Of a DNA stretch of 64,000 nucleotides, positions 11,205-21,606 are shown piece after piece. This stretch comes from Ligula intestinalis (taxonomy: Eukaryota; Platyhelminthes; Cestoda; Diphyllobothriidea; Diphyllobothriidae): assembly GCA_036362985.1 (NCBI GenBank), contig JAYGXS010000004.1, positions 64,510,639 through 64,574,638 of the forward strand. Reading direction: 5' to 3'. A program made the position numbers and the translations under genes. The notes under the pieces are model-generated. The model was not told the origin of the DNA. It searched no databases and saw only the letters and a program-made list of their open reading frames with translations. Every line of letters starts with the position of its first letter. Positions within the stretch are counted from its first letter, which is position 1.

Positions 11205-12137
11205 CCATCAGTGCCATTAGTTCGGATTTGCTTCTACCATTGCTTCTGAATTGTGTGCTGGTCTGTAAAAATCTCTGTCACCAAGTGAACTTTTGGCTTT
11301 CTCATTGTAGTCTTCACGATTCATTACGACGGTTTACCATCCCTTATCCGCTGGCAGAATGATGATATGATCATCGTTTGTAGTTCTTTAATACCTTTTG
11401 ACTCACTTTTCGATACGCATTGGGCTGGACAGTGTGTCATCAGCCAGGAGATGACACTTTGTTGAACGGAGTGTTCCTTGTCGTTCGTTGTTTGAGTCCT
11501 CACATGCATGGCTTCTTAGGCTACAATTAAATTGACATGGTAAAAATCGACAGTGTTAAAACTAGCTTCATGCTGCAGCACTCCTAATTGTTGTTCTGAT
11601 AGTTGCTTGAAGGACAGGTCATGTACCAAGATTGAGCTTCCCGTGTTAGATGATTGCAACTTATCCTGCTTTTGATCCAGGATTATTCGCTTCTTGACTT
11701 GTCTGAGATGCGCCAGTGCAGTGATTGTCTCAGCAAGGTCTTTTGTTATGGGATCACCGAGAACACGTGCACAATCTCTTGTGCTGCCAAATCATAGCTT
11801 CCTTTTTATGAAGACGCTGGTGGCAGTAATCGATCAGGGCTCTCGTCGTCCGCTAGGTGAATCTTTTCGCAAGTTCTCTGCCCATAACCGTGTAAACGGG
11901 AGGCTTATCCTTCAGGCATCGGAACGTCAGTCCATCCGTCATGCATTGGTGCAAAAAACGTAGTTGCTCGTAAGTTGCTGCCTTTCGTGTAGCAAATATC
12001 TCCCAACTACGAGCTGTGCGAGGCGCATCACGACAAAAATTCTCACGAATTGAAGCAAATTTTCGAATCCTAAGTATATGAGTAGATAGAGAGGTAGAAG
12101 GCATTCCGATCACCGAATTCATGCTCGGTGATCGCAA
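11205..12137 (-). pseudogene. Penelope-like element, N-terminal half
   Basis: Minus-strand coding relic broken by stops and frameshifts. The open part at 11853-12137 contains RIRKFASIRENFCRDAPR and TYEQLRFLHQCMTDGL, resembling the PLE region upstream of the RT. Near 11240-11370 the translation gives DDHIIILPADKGW followed by TVVMNREDYNEKAKSSLGD, which corresponds to the conserved ADKG..TVVM region just before the RT fingers. RT motifs A to E and the GIY-YIG are absent, so the 3' part was lost and the sequence passes into a G-rich tract and a terminal repeat. Direct repeats at 10996-11035 and 12067-12105 bracket it. Unlike most copies here, this one keeps the 5' rather than the 3' part. Confidence 0.75.
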
Positions 12138-13884
12138 CGCCTTCTTACTTTATATCAAGTTACCACGCAGACAGACCATTGTCTGCGACCGTTTGTGATT
12201 ATGGGTTTCAGTGCGAATTCAAAAGGCCTCGCAAATAAACATGTGCTTCTGATGATAAATAAATTATGGTGATCAATTTGCGGCCATTAAAACGTGAGAC
12301 AAACGCGAAAAAGTAATTATTGCACACCCAATCAAGAATAAGGTAGGCTCGTTTTGGCATGGCAGCAGCATCTTACAGTTCAAGTGGAATTTCTTTGACT
12401 CTTAATCAGTCACCCCCCTCCCCCGAACACGCGGCCCATAGTCCAAACGCTAACATACCCCCCCCTTCCTGCACTAGCACAACCTATCGCCGCGGGTGTC
12501 ACGTCACCATAACCTTTCCCCCCAATCCCCCCTTCCCTCCCCCGTCCGTTGTAACCTCTGCCTCCAAAACATCTAGTGCGACCTTCCCAGCCCTCACTTT
12601 TAATTTAGTCTGACGACGAACACGTGATACTTGTTCGAAAATTCACGAGTACAACTCGATTTTCCGAAGATCTTCTTTCTTTTCATCATATCATCGCGGA
12701 ATGCAACTTACTTCACTTATCCAGTTACTGCTCCCTTGCGTGTCCACTTGGAATACGTATTTTAGCGCCAGGAAGGCATCATCTAAACAAACTTAGTTTT
12801 GAAATTACGTGATGAAAGTGTGCACTGATAGAATGTAACTATTTGTAGTAATCTTAGAGGAAACAGTCCTTTTACGGCAATAGTGAACGGTGTTTTGCAA
12901 TTGATGGTAAACTAGAAAATAGCCACTGAAAACAACTCCTCCAGAGGCAGGGATAAAAGTTTCCCCATTTAAAAAAAAACTTTTTAGGAGACTAGAACTT
13001 CTTAGGAAGGTAGGAAAGAGGTGTAGGGTATGCTAATACTGCTATAGCCGTTCAGAGTGGGATAATGAAATATGTGGATAGTTCGCTCGTGGTCGCTAAT
13101 GCGCACAGCAATAAATCTCGCAAGGAAACATCAGGTGACGTTGGGCCTCGACATCGAAGGAGCCAATAAGAATTCTGCTAAAGTTTAGTAGCCAAGTCAA
13201 CGAGACCAGTTGAGACTGAGTATGTTCATGTGACTTCCATCGCTTGAATGACTGGTGATTTATCAAGATATCTTTATTCCTGTCCATCTGTGCTTTTAGA
13301 TTCGAGTAAGAACCCTGAAACAGTTACATGAGTAACATTTTTTGTTCCAATGACCGAAAGCCGTTAAAAGCTGCTGACAAATGCATGCAAAATATCTTAA
13401 CTTATACGGATAGTTAATGTAGGCATGCAATGGAAATCATAAGGGCACAACAAAAGATCAAAAATATTATCTCTTCTTTCACTTCATTTTAAAGTTACCC
13501 GATGAATCGTTCTGGTGATTCATTACAATTCCATGATTTAGGCTAATTTGTAATTTGTTCAGGCTGGGCGAACGCGGTTCTGCCATAGGTCAACACAGAT
13601 GGTAAATTTTGCGCGGCCGAAAAGTGCATTGAAGTGTGTTTACGCCTTATGTAAAAGAACATGTCAACCTCACCAAAAATTGCATGACTAATTTCCGGTC
13701 ACATTCCAGTCATTGTGCGGGTTGTGACTGCAACTCCCTCCGAACAAAAACGGTAGCGTGTCGTTACATACGTAACGCGACTCTAATGTTGCTTTAAACG
13801 TAATTTTTGCGTTTGAAAATGCCTGTCCAAGACATTAACTCATAAAAAAGCCTACTTTAGTTGGCCTTAACTGTGAAAACTTTT
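12138..13884. other. No gene; C-rich pyrimidine tract near 12395-12600
   Basis: A plus-strand frame (12359-12613) encodes a proline/serine-rich peptide because the DNA is C-rich. No domain is visible and I do not call it a gene. The rest shows no recognisable feature. Confidence 0.45.
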
Positions 13885-14345
13885 CGACCTCGGTTTGAGT
13901 CGAACCAATACAGCAGGGAAGGCTTTTGCGCGACCCACGCTCAACCATTTAGCTGGGAGGCTCACCGTGAGCCGTGAACTTAATCACACCTGGACTTATT
14001 TTACCCGCCCAATTGTAAACAAAACACTCACGGCCTCGGTAGGAGTCGAACCCACACAGCAGGGAAGAGTTTAAGGCAGCCAGTACTCTACAATTGAGCT
14101 GCGAGGCTCACCGTGACCCATGCATTTTATCACGCTTGGGTCGATGATACCCGTTCAATTTACTGCTGGTCTGTAGTCCACCATCGTGAAACAACAAGCT
14201 GACTACTCAAGCAAGATTCCCTAAGCTATCATTTAGAACCCGTTAGAAATACTACTAGGCTTACTTCATTTTAAAGGGGGGGTAGTAAAGCCTTGCCTGC
14301 TATGTGGGTTCGACTCCCACAAAGGCCTCGAATGTTTTTACAATT
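13885..14345. repeat. SINE-B cluster: three tRNA-like heads
   Basis: Two minus-strand heads (13885-13963 and 14032-14109) read on the complement as GCAGCTCAATTG...GGGTTCGACTCC, with B box intact in the second. A plus-strand partial head lies at 14281-14330 (GGGTTCGACTCCCAC). The body between 14110 and 14280 matches that at 10115-10300 and 49965-50110. The tail word CAATTGT(G)AAA flanks the heads. The arrangement again shows opposing heads around a shared body. Confidence 0.65.
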
Positions 14346-14859
14346 GGGTCAACTGAAATCAGCAATTCTGCCAAAATTCCCTACCAAACCTACTTGAGTT
14401 CATTCAGATACTGTCATAACTGACCTTCTTGATATTTAAAAGAGGTACACCTTCCAGACCCAAAAACGTCATGTAGTTTTTGGAGTTTAGGATGTTGTTC
14501 TATCTTTGCAGTGATATTCACTTGTGGTAAAACAAATTCTTTTTTGCACACCAAGCTTAAAGCATCCTCACGAACTAATTTGGTTTTAAGAACGTTATAA
14601 CTTAAAAAATGATGCTAGGTTTTATATATTAGTATCTTTGGAAAGACGCAGGGAAAGACGCAGCAACACAGGCATCTTACCTGAAATATTTTGACCAATT
14701 TAAACTCAGTAACAATTCTCGCGCTAGCTACAGCTCTAAGAAATAAGTATTTTCCCATGTTTGTTGCTATCGTGCAGATAACTGAAAGATTTCCGTGTTT
14801 TAAGAAGATTTTCTTTGGGATAAAAGGTAACTTTAATGAGTGAAATTTCGAGTTTAGCG

Positions 14860-15345
14860 CCCCAGCTCGTCTGCAGACCAACAGAAAAAGTGCAATGAAC
14901 AACTTAACTATAAAAACTTTAAAAAAGTCAAAAGTTATATGGGGTGAGACGTGATTAGTAGGTGTGACCTCAGTCGGTCTCTGCCGTGTGTCCCTTGTGA
15001 TTTATATCTTTCTTTGAGTGCTTTTAAATATCATCCAACTCTACGTGCCGGTTGGTGCATGAATTATTGGAATGCGTCGCTTCGAGGAATTCTGGGCCAT
15101 TTTTGTAGAGGCAAACTCCGGCAATGCGTCCAAAAGGTTTCCTGTGTCGAGGTAAGGCATAACCACTTTGGACAAATGGTCACGTCACTCCCCGACCAAT
15201 AGTTCTCGTGGATGCGTGTGGAAACAGATCTGCCTGTTTGGTCACAATAAACAGTATCACAACCTCCGCATAAGATTTTGCAGATGGCTTCTTTCTTATT
15301 AAGATACTGACCCAATCCTTTGGGTGTACTACTTGGCTACGTATA
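14860..15345 (-). pseudogene. Penelope-like element, GIY-YIG fragment
   Basis: The minus-strand open stretch 15064-15315 begins KEAICKILCGGCDTVYCDQT and continues GRSVSTRIHE. It matches the first part of a GIY-YIG endonuclease of PLE type (normally VYKIPC...YVGQTGR...TRI.EH). The second Y of the motif is C here (VYCDQTG). After a frameshift the C-terminal part appears as DTGNLLDALPEFA. The coding relic and the downstream tail (14865-14990) match 52130-52583, another copy of the same lineage. No RT is present. Confidence 0.75.
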
Positions 15346-17495
15346 GCAGCCATCGGTTTTTACGCTACTTTTATTTGGTGTTCCCGCAAGTGTCTTTATA
15401 CGAGTTCAGACACATTTGTGTTTTAAGAGACGTACACTGCTACAATAAACATAATAAAATAATTTCGTCTTGATAGCATTTTTGGCCCACGTACGGGCAT
15501 CGGATAAGGAGAGCCCGACCGTAGGCTGCACGTGAATAGTCTGAACATGAAGAGAAACGGGGGAATTTTGAAAGTAACTTTCAAACCCATTCAGGAAAGG
15601 ATACTTAGAATGCAATTTAACTTATATGCGCAGGAAAAAGGGTAGTAAAAATATGGTAACAATCTGGTATATGGCTCATTATAGAAGCCAAACCCTCAGA
15701 AATATACAGCACGTGACCGATGGTAATTTATATTATTACCATTTTATTTTTATTAATTTTATTTTTACTGTTTTAATTAGTTTTTATATATTTAACATAT
15801 ATTTTTTTATTTGTCAATTATCACAGGTTTAACAAAAATAATAATGGCATGTGCATTTTTCCGTTTTTGCTTCACATATAACATTTATTTTCTATATTTC
15901 CTTCCCATATTGCCCCCCGTACCGTCGGTCCCGTGTCACACAATTTTGTGAGTTTGGTTTCCGTAGTAAGCTCTCTGCTAGAATCTTACCAATAAATATT
16001 AACAAACGTAATTTACTAAACGTTTTTAACAAACACGACTTGCATATGACAGCAATAACGTATATCAGGGTGTTAGATTAGTAACTTAATGACTTACAAC
16101 TTCCATAATTAAGGTCGTAATATAGCCATATCTCCAATGCCGCAGCATATTGACAACCTTTATCGACCCCAAAGTATCAGAAGGACAGAGGCTCAATTAT
16201 TTGCGAATCAATATCACCATTCATTCATGCCTTTTGAAGGTTAATCACTGTTTAACCAAAGTAGCTTCCTATCGTGAGTTTTTTTGACATTCCTGATAAA
16301 CTTTGTTGACATGAAGCCTGAACATGACAGTATATTACTTTTACATAATTATTAACTGTACCCACAGCATAAATACTAACTTTAAACCAAGATGCGCGTG
16401 TTTCGCCAAACTTGTGCCGTTGCCTGATGCATCTGCGGGAGATCCGGCTGATAAGCATTGTTAGAGGTTGGCCTTACTACCCCATATCACGCTGTCCAAG
16501 TTACTCGTCCGACCGTGCACTATCGATCAAGCCGCCGGCCGTGATAAGTGCTCTGCCTCAGCACTATGCTCAGTTCGCAAACCACTCGGCATATTATCTC
16601 ACTCTTTAGACCGACATCTAATTGGCCCAATCAGAACGCTAGATTGGGTATGCTAAAAAGCGTGTCCTTTTGCGATTCTTCGTATTGCGTTCTTCCTTTA
16701 CGGTTTAACCAACGCGTTATAAGTTGGTGGAATTTTGGCCTTCAGACAATTTTTACAACCATACGAACCCCCGGCGACGTTTCCAGTGTTTTTTAGTTAA
16801 TTAACACGAGTTTTATTTTTCTCATTTAATATATGAGAAGTACAATGCGCAAACATGGAGCAACATTCGTCAGAATAAACCAACTTATAACTTTTAGTTC
16901 AAATATTCACATCACTTGTTGGGCCGAAACTGAATACGTTTGTCCTGATGGACTCACTTAAACTTTGCGCATGAAATCTCGCGAAAATAGAACAAGACGC
17001 TGACAATATGTTCTTAGATAGGACGCTTGAGTTATTCTTGCCAATCAGAGCGTTGTTCTGATCCTGTAAATTGACTTTTAAATGAAAAAAAAAACCATAT
17101 GATAAAGAGCACGTGGAAGGGTCACAGATGCGACATATTGGACACAAAGTACAATGACTGACGTCACGAACAGTCGTAGGCGAAGTAAGCAAGGGCTGTG
17201 CGCATGAAAATAGGCGGCTGAAGATCAAGAATCCCGCAAGACGAGCGTTTGACCATCGCGAACGATCACGTTTTCTGTGTGTCTCTTAAATGACCGCAAG
17301 GCGATATTTTGGGTATGAATTGGACAGCAGACTGAAATATTATGAGCATTTTCCATTTTGCCGGTTTTACTATCCACCTATACAACCAGTTTTTACGGCT
17401 GTCAAGACCTCTGGTGGGGCCCAAGGCAGACCGAGGCAGATGAGTTTCGTTGGCAGTTGGTTGAACGTTCATCAATTAGTGCCAATATCCCTCTA
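15346..17495. other. No gene; very AT-rich at 15720-15850
   Basis: About 2.1 kb with no recognised coding sequence. Around 15725-15835 the sequence is nearly pure A/T. A block at 16485-16620 is shared with 32085-32230 (listed). The words IAFFLYGLTNAL near 16680 faintly recall the FGLTNA of Ty3/Gypsy RTs, but no flanking motif supports that. Confidence 0.4.
16485..16620. repeat. Short dispersed repeat R4, copy 1
   Basis: It shares CGCTGTCC, CCAA.TGTGCACTATCGATC and an AAGCCG...TGAT...CTG series with 32085-32230 in the same orientation. Family unknown; similarity is patchy. Confidence 0.35.
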
Positions 17496-17499
17496 CATA

Positions 17500-17668
17500 A
17501 CCCGCAAGTCAGAGAGCTCGAAGCTCAATTGTTAGGGCATTTGCCTCTGATAAGAGTTCACTTTTTCAATACTCTGGTAAGACACTACTTGAGTTTGTGC
17601 ATGACCGCCTGACGACGGCTAATAGGCCAGAAAAGGCAATTTCAGTCTCCGTGTCTTTGGCAGTAGTG
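17500..17668 (+). repeat. SINE-A copy (tRNA-derived), decayed head
   Basis: A decayed tRNA-like head (GCATTTGCCTCTGATAAGAG matches the head at 19503-19520) is followed by CTGACGA at 17609-17615, a GGCTAATAGGCC hairpin and GAAA. Then comes the conserved tail TTTCAGTCTCCGTGTCTTTGG. It abuts repeat R2, whose copy at 38571 starts at the same CAGTAGCCGCC word. Confidence 0.6.
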
Positions 17669-19240
17669 CAGTAGCCGCCGAAGACCATGCAAGGCTTATT
17701 ATGAAATTTGCCTGGACACTGGTATGTATTTGAAAACACTATTGTGATCCATTAAGTTTATTGAATTCTGCAAAAGCGTTTGACTAAGTTAAATCATCAT
17801 TTTAGTTAGGTTTATTAAGAGAAATGACCATTAAATTGGGGAAAATCTGGCGTAGGCTCATACAGAAGGAATTTCCTATGCTATTACAAAAAAGCGAACC
17901 AAACCGCACATTAAAATTGATAACACTAAGATGGAACTCCAAAATAAATAAAATAGGAGCAAAAGATATTTCTTCCAGAACTGGAAAAGTTTATACAAAA
18001 TTGTTCAGATTGAAGTGAAGCCAAGTTAAGGGAACCAAATTTGTTAGCAGTAAAATTGAACATATGTGTTGAAGAAATTATGTTTAGCTATCTGGTGAAG
18101 ATTTTTGTAAAAAATGCACTAACAGAAGAGTTTTTGTTTGAATGCAGCAATGAACCTCAAATGTCCTTCAATAAAAACCAAATGTCGAACATGTTTTCGT
18201 TAATTTAACACAAGTTATGCCTTATTAAATGTAAATCGTGAAGAAAAATAATTTTTCGTATACTGTACAATCCCCTCTTACTTTATTTAGAAACGGAACA
18301 GACGTAAGAATAAAAAGTACTTCAAAAAATGGCAATTTATGCGGCCGTTTTTTATAATTCGCCAGTATATATCTGAAAGTGGACATAATCTACTCATGCG
18401 GAAGGTGAACTTTTGTAAAGAAAAAAACTCTTTTATTTCCAGTCAAATTGAATCGTTTATCTTCAAAAAACTTCAACAAATTCTCAAAATGCTCAAATTT
18501 TATTGTGACATTACGTTGGAGAAATTAAATATACACAAAAGTTCGTCAGCTGAATATCTAATCAAAGCAGTTTTTAGAGGTAACCTTTTATGAAAAGTTT
18601 TTTACTAATCTAAGGTATAATAGTTGCAGAGTTATACTGCATACATAATTTACTCTTGAAAATGTGGTTTTCTGTTTCGAGGCATTTCTACAAAGAAGCA
18701 ACATGGTCATCATTCTAAGAAATTGTATCCAAAACCACTTTTTGTCGGTAAATACTCTTTATATATACCTCATTTTAAAGGTTTTGGTGTGAAAGTCGAA
18801 TAAATTCGCAAATTATGAATTGAGTAGTAAAGATAGTAAAAACAAGCAATTTGATGACACACTTTTTTCGATGACATTCAATAAATACGTCACCGGTAAG
18901 AACAGACTCTACAGAATATTTTGATTTCAGAAAAATTCTTTATAGAAAGTGTTTGCTTCCAGTTTTCAACTTAAAACAATATCTTAATTTATTGTTCTAA
19001 TTTAGAGCCCTTTTTACGTCTCTAGAACCACGGCATTATCGAGAAAAAATTTCGTATTCCATTAACAACATTTAGTAATTCCTATAGTTATTTTAGGTAC
19101 ATAATAGGCCTTATGCCGTTCATTATTATTTCTATGTTTTCCTCAATACATTCCCACTGGTATTGGAGTAATGATCAAACTTATACAAATTAAGGAAAAT
19201 TACGTGGTCAACGGCGACCACCGTATTATCCACCTATTCT
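17669..19240. repeat. Dispersed repeat R2, copy 1 (~1.5 kb)
   Basis: It matches 38571-40000 in the same orientation over nearly the whole length, with a ~90-bp internal stretch (about 17705-17800) absent from copy 2. Landmarks are GAAGACCATGCAA, GGAATTTCCTATGCTATT, GTGAAGCCAAGTTAA and CATTCAATAAATAC. The sequence is AT-rich. Frames at 17824-18018 and 18339-18593 have interrupted counterparts in copy 2, so it may descend from coding sequence, but I do not recognise the family. Confidence 0.7.
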
Positions 19241-19481
19241 CCTTTGTCTTACCTCATGACCCTACACTGTGGCGAGCGCTGCACGCAAAATGCTTACGCT
19301 TGTAAAAGATTGACCATTATTCCCCTACTGGCATTTACAAAAACCTAGAAATAATGATGAACAGCAGAAGACACATCATGTACTTTAAAGAATAATAAGA
19401 AGTAATAATTAGTAGATAGGTGGTTTTTGCTCGAGACTTTACTAATGCATAGTCCAGATCAACAGCCATCAAGACGTCAAG

Positions 19482-19655
19482 CCTGGTGGCTCGATGGTTA
19501 AAGCGTTTGCCTCTGACCGGAAAGACGCAGGTTCGAAACTCGAGAGTAGCGGCAATTTCCGCTGCTGCACTTGAGTAGAGTATATTTAGCTGATGACGCC
19601 TAATAAGGCAGAAGTTGCCATTCTGGGTTCTCTGTCTTACGGTAATATGTCCTAC
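19482..19655 (+). repeat. SINE-A copy with intact pol III boxes
   Basis: The head has A box GTGGCTCGATGGTTAAAGCG and a perfect B box GGTTCGAAACTC (19530-19541). Downstream are GGCAATTTCCGC, the CTGATGA / hairpin / GAAG block described separately, and a tail resembling that of the copies at 17.6 and 28.1 kb. Together with the tandem array at 47.5-49.6 kb and the monomer at 58.0-58.3 kb it defines one tRNA-derived family. Pol III transcription from these boxes is plausible but unproven. Confidence 0.7.
19551..19619 (+). ncRNA. Hammerhead-like fold in SINE-A
   Basis: The layout fits a type III hammerhead. The stem III strand GGCAA (19551-19555) is followed by a UUU run as candidate cleavage region, a 31-base stem I region, CTGATGA (19590-19596), stem II GCCT/AGGC around loop AATA (19598-19609), GAAG (19611-19614, canonical GAAA changed at the last base but still able to pair with U), and TTGCC (19615-19619) pairing with GGCAA. 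Weak points are a C-A opposition at the base of stem II and poor stem I pairing. The copy at 28124-28180 has a full five-pair stem II and GAAA. Activity is inferred only. Confidence 0.45.
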
Positions 19656-19739
19656 AGAGTAATAATTGTGTGTTAAGAAGGATAAAAAATCTTTATAATT
19701 AATATGCAAAAAATGTTAAGGTCCAGATAAAATATTCCT
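19656..19739. other. Junction between SINE-A and PLE end
   Basis: A short AT-rich spacer with no feature. Confidence 0.4.
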
Positions 19740-20296
19740 TAAATCCTCCAAGGAAGAGGAAGAAGAGACGATTTCTGGCACCAGAGTGTATTCTCTCTGA
19801 CGTTTCAAAAGCTCGCTCGCTTCCATCGTCAGAGCGTCGTGTCTGTACTGCTGATCGCGTCAGATATATGTGAACGACCATTCGCCTCGCTTAATGCCCA
19901 TGTGTCAATCGATTGCCCAAATCGATTTTCCTGGCTGTTTCAATAGCTCGTGCCCTAACGAGCGTCTTCTTGAGCTGTGTCAAGTCGTCTTTGTGTTTCG
20001 TGAGCACTTCCAGCCTCTTTGCTCGCGGTTGCTGGCTGTTGGTCCTGCATATCTATCTTCGTCCGACCTCTTGCTCCGTTCTTAGCCGATGTTAGTCTTT
20101 TGCGGAGCGCTTTGTAGGAAGAATGGAGGTCCATGGCTCTGTTTAGTGTGCCAGTCTTGATAATTTTCAAGTTGCTGACGGCTTGCCTTGGCCACATTGA
20201 ATCTCAGGATTGAATATGGATTGGGCAAATCGTTGCACTTGTTGATGGATTGGGGGCCCGTGAACCATGACTCAAGTAGTACTCGGCTCACCCGAG
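19740..20296 (-). pseudogene. Penelope-like element 3' end, minus copy
   Basis: At its 5' side the minus strand encodes LLESWFTGPQSINKCNDLPN, the typical C-terminal PLE motif, then PYSILRFNVAKAS. After 20180 the sequence differs from the plus-strand partner and reads as a basic, glutamine-rich stretch (RKRLTSAKNGARGRTKIDMQ) of unknown origin, possibly PLE leader or another fused element. It ends in a pLTR-A-like block with CTGACGA (complement of 19826-19832) and GAAAC (complement of 19802-19806). The first ~68 bp are the mirror image of the neighbouring plus copy. Confidence 0.65.
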
Positions 20297-20297
20297 A

Positions 20298-20745
20298 ACA
20301 AGTGCAACGATTTGCCCAATCCATATTCAATCCTGAGATTCAATGTGGCCAAAGCAAGCCGTCACTTGAGGAATGGGCAGGCCACCGCCTCATCGTACGC
20401 CAACACCGGGGAGCCAGACGGCCGAGCAATCATCATGCCCGAGCTCACCGCCCGTGACGAAAGTTCAACAGGTCAGAGCCCGCGTACCGTCCAACAAGCA
20501 GTCCACGCACAAGAAGGCAATTAACGTTAATTGTCGCTGTATGCTTGCAGTAATGACTGTGTCCTGTAAATGCTTCAAACGTCTGTGCATACTTAACCTT
20601 TCTGCTACTCATGTCTCTGATGACGAATTCGCGACGGATATCGAAACGTCAGGCGAATAAACATATTGTCCCAGCGATCGAGTCTTCTTTTTCTTCTTCT
20701 TCTTCTCAATTGCTTCCTGGGACACGGATGTTCGCTTGTATTGGC
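20298..20745 (+). pseudogene. Penelope-like element 3' end, plus copy with pLTR-A
   Basis: The plus-strand translation starts in the C-terminal motif (CNDLPNPYSILRFNVAKAS) and continues through ASSYANTGEPDGRAIIMP to a tail ending VSDDEFATDIETSGE. The equivalent tail occurs at 6735-7000 on the minus strand. The last codons coincide with the hammerhead-like element at 20579-20650 and an AATAAA. A CTT microsatellite (20683-20707) and the outer CTTCCTGGGACACGG block close the terminal repeat. No RT or GIY-YIG is included, so it is a very short 3' piece. Confidence 0.7.
20579..20650 (+). ncRNA. Hammerhead-like ribozyme motif in pLTR-A
   Basis: Candidate type III hammerhead. ACGT (20579-20582) plus C20583 would form one stem III strand and a GUC cleavage triplet. 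Then come a stem I strand containing GCAT (20587-20590), a loop, and ATGTCT. CTGATGA lies at 20617-20623, followed by an 8+3+8 imperfect stem II capped by CGA (20624-20642), GAAA at 20643-20646, and ACGT (20646-20649) closing stem III. Aligned copies at 6755-6840 and 28262-28350 (both minus) conserve CTGATGA, the stem II loop and the TGTGCA word. Hammerheads are established in PLE terminal repeats of many animals. The stem I base has U-U mismatches, so cleavage is uncertain. Confidence 0.5.
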
Positions 20746-20824
20746 AGAAAAAAGAATCGCCAAATTTACACAAGAATATTGAAATAATTACTAAGCATTT
20801 GTCTGCCTCTTTTCTATATAACGC

Positions 20825-21405
20825 ATAAGCGGAAATTATAGGGTAAAGAAGCGAAATCTCTCCATGATTTACATTTAAAAAGATTTGCTCTACATCACTA
20901 TGACGATAACATAAATGTGCAGTTTCAGTTACGTCCCAAATACGCGATGCAACAAAACAAAATGGGGTCGAAATGTTGTTGTTCCTATATTTTGTGGCAA
21001 ACCACTTTTATAGGTTGGCAAAAGGTTATTTTTAAAACTAGAATTGTTCTTTGTTTCTGTTATAAATTCGCCTTCTTATAATTGGCTTTTTTGCATTTAA
21101 GCAATTTGGACAAAATTTTACGGCTCCGAAATTGGAAATGTCTTAAACTTTTTTAATTATCTTACCGTTCTTTTATAGTATAATACATATTATTTAAAAT
21201 ATTTGTTCTGTACTACCTTAAAGCACAATAAATTTCCACCGCAAACGATTCCTCTGGATTTAGTAAAAAGTAATGCCCATAACTCTTCATAAGGGATAAG
21301 GGGAAGGTCAGTTTTCATACAAAAAGCCCTCCTCAGAATTAACTTCACTCAGTGGATCAAAATGATGTGGCTGAATATATGTTAGACTACCAAGTCAATT
21401 TTTAT
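20825..21405. repeat. Direct duplication R5, left copy
   Basis: About 580 bp that recurs at 21577-22165 with roughly 75-80% identity by eye (for example CACTATGACGATAACATA, AATACGCGATG.AACAAAACA and ATTTAGT near the end). AT-rich and non-coding. The two copies bracket an RT fragment. Confidence 0.75.
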
Positions 21406-21606
21406 CATCAGAGCATTAGCTTCACCGATTTCAGCACTCATAGCCGAGGCAATTGTACAAAGGCACTGGTCTTCCAACATCACGGATCGACAATCACGGC
21501 ACGGTATGCGGATGACACATTCGTCATTATCGAAGAGGTGACAATCGGGTGGGCCACGAATTTTCTAAATAACGCACAAACGGAAATTAAAGGGTACAAA
21601 AATTAA
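21352..21606 (+). pseudogene. Penelope-like RT fragment (motif C)
   Basis: Within this open frame LVFQHHGSTITARYADDTFV and IIEEVT match the PLE RT motif C region (compare LVLQHHRLKFWTWYVDDTFV at 7.9 kb). The catalytic DD is present. Only about 35-40 codons are homologous; the first half of the frame lies in repeat R5. Neither the MGSPI motif upstream nor the FLD motif downstream is present, so this is a small scrap. Confidence 0.65.

Noticed and set aside
12359..12613. Proline-rich protein gene
   Set aside because: The composition follows from a C-rich pyrimidine tract; there is no domain, signal or conserved copy.
16640..16796. Ty3/Gypsy RT fragment (GLTNA word near 16695)
   Set aside because: Only five residues match, a stop follows immediately, and no YMDD-like or other RT motif is nearby.
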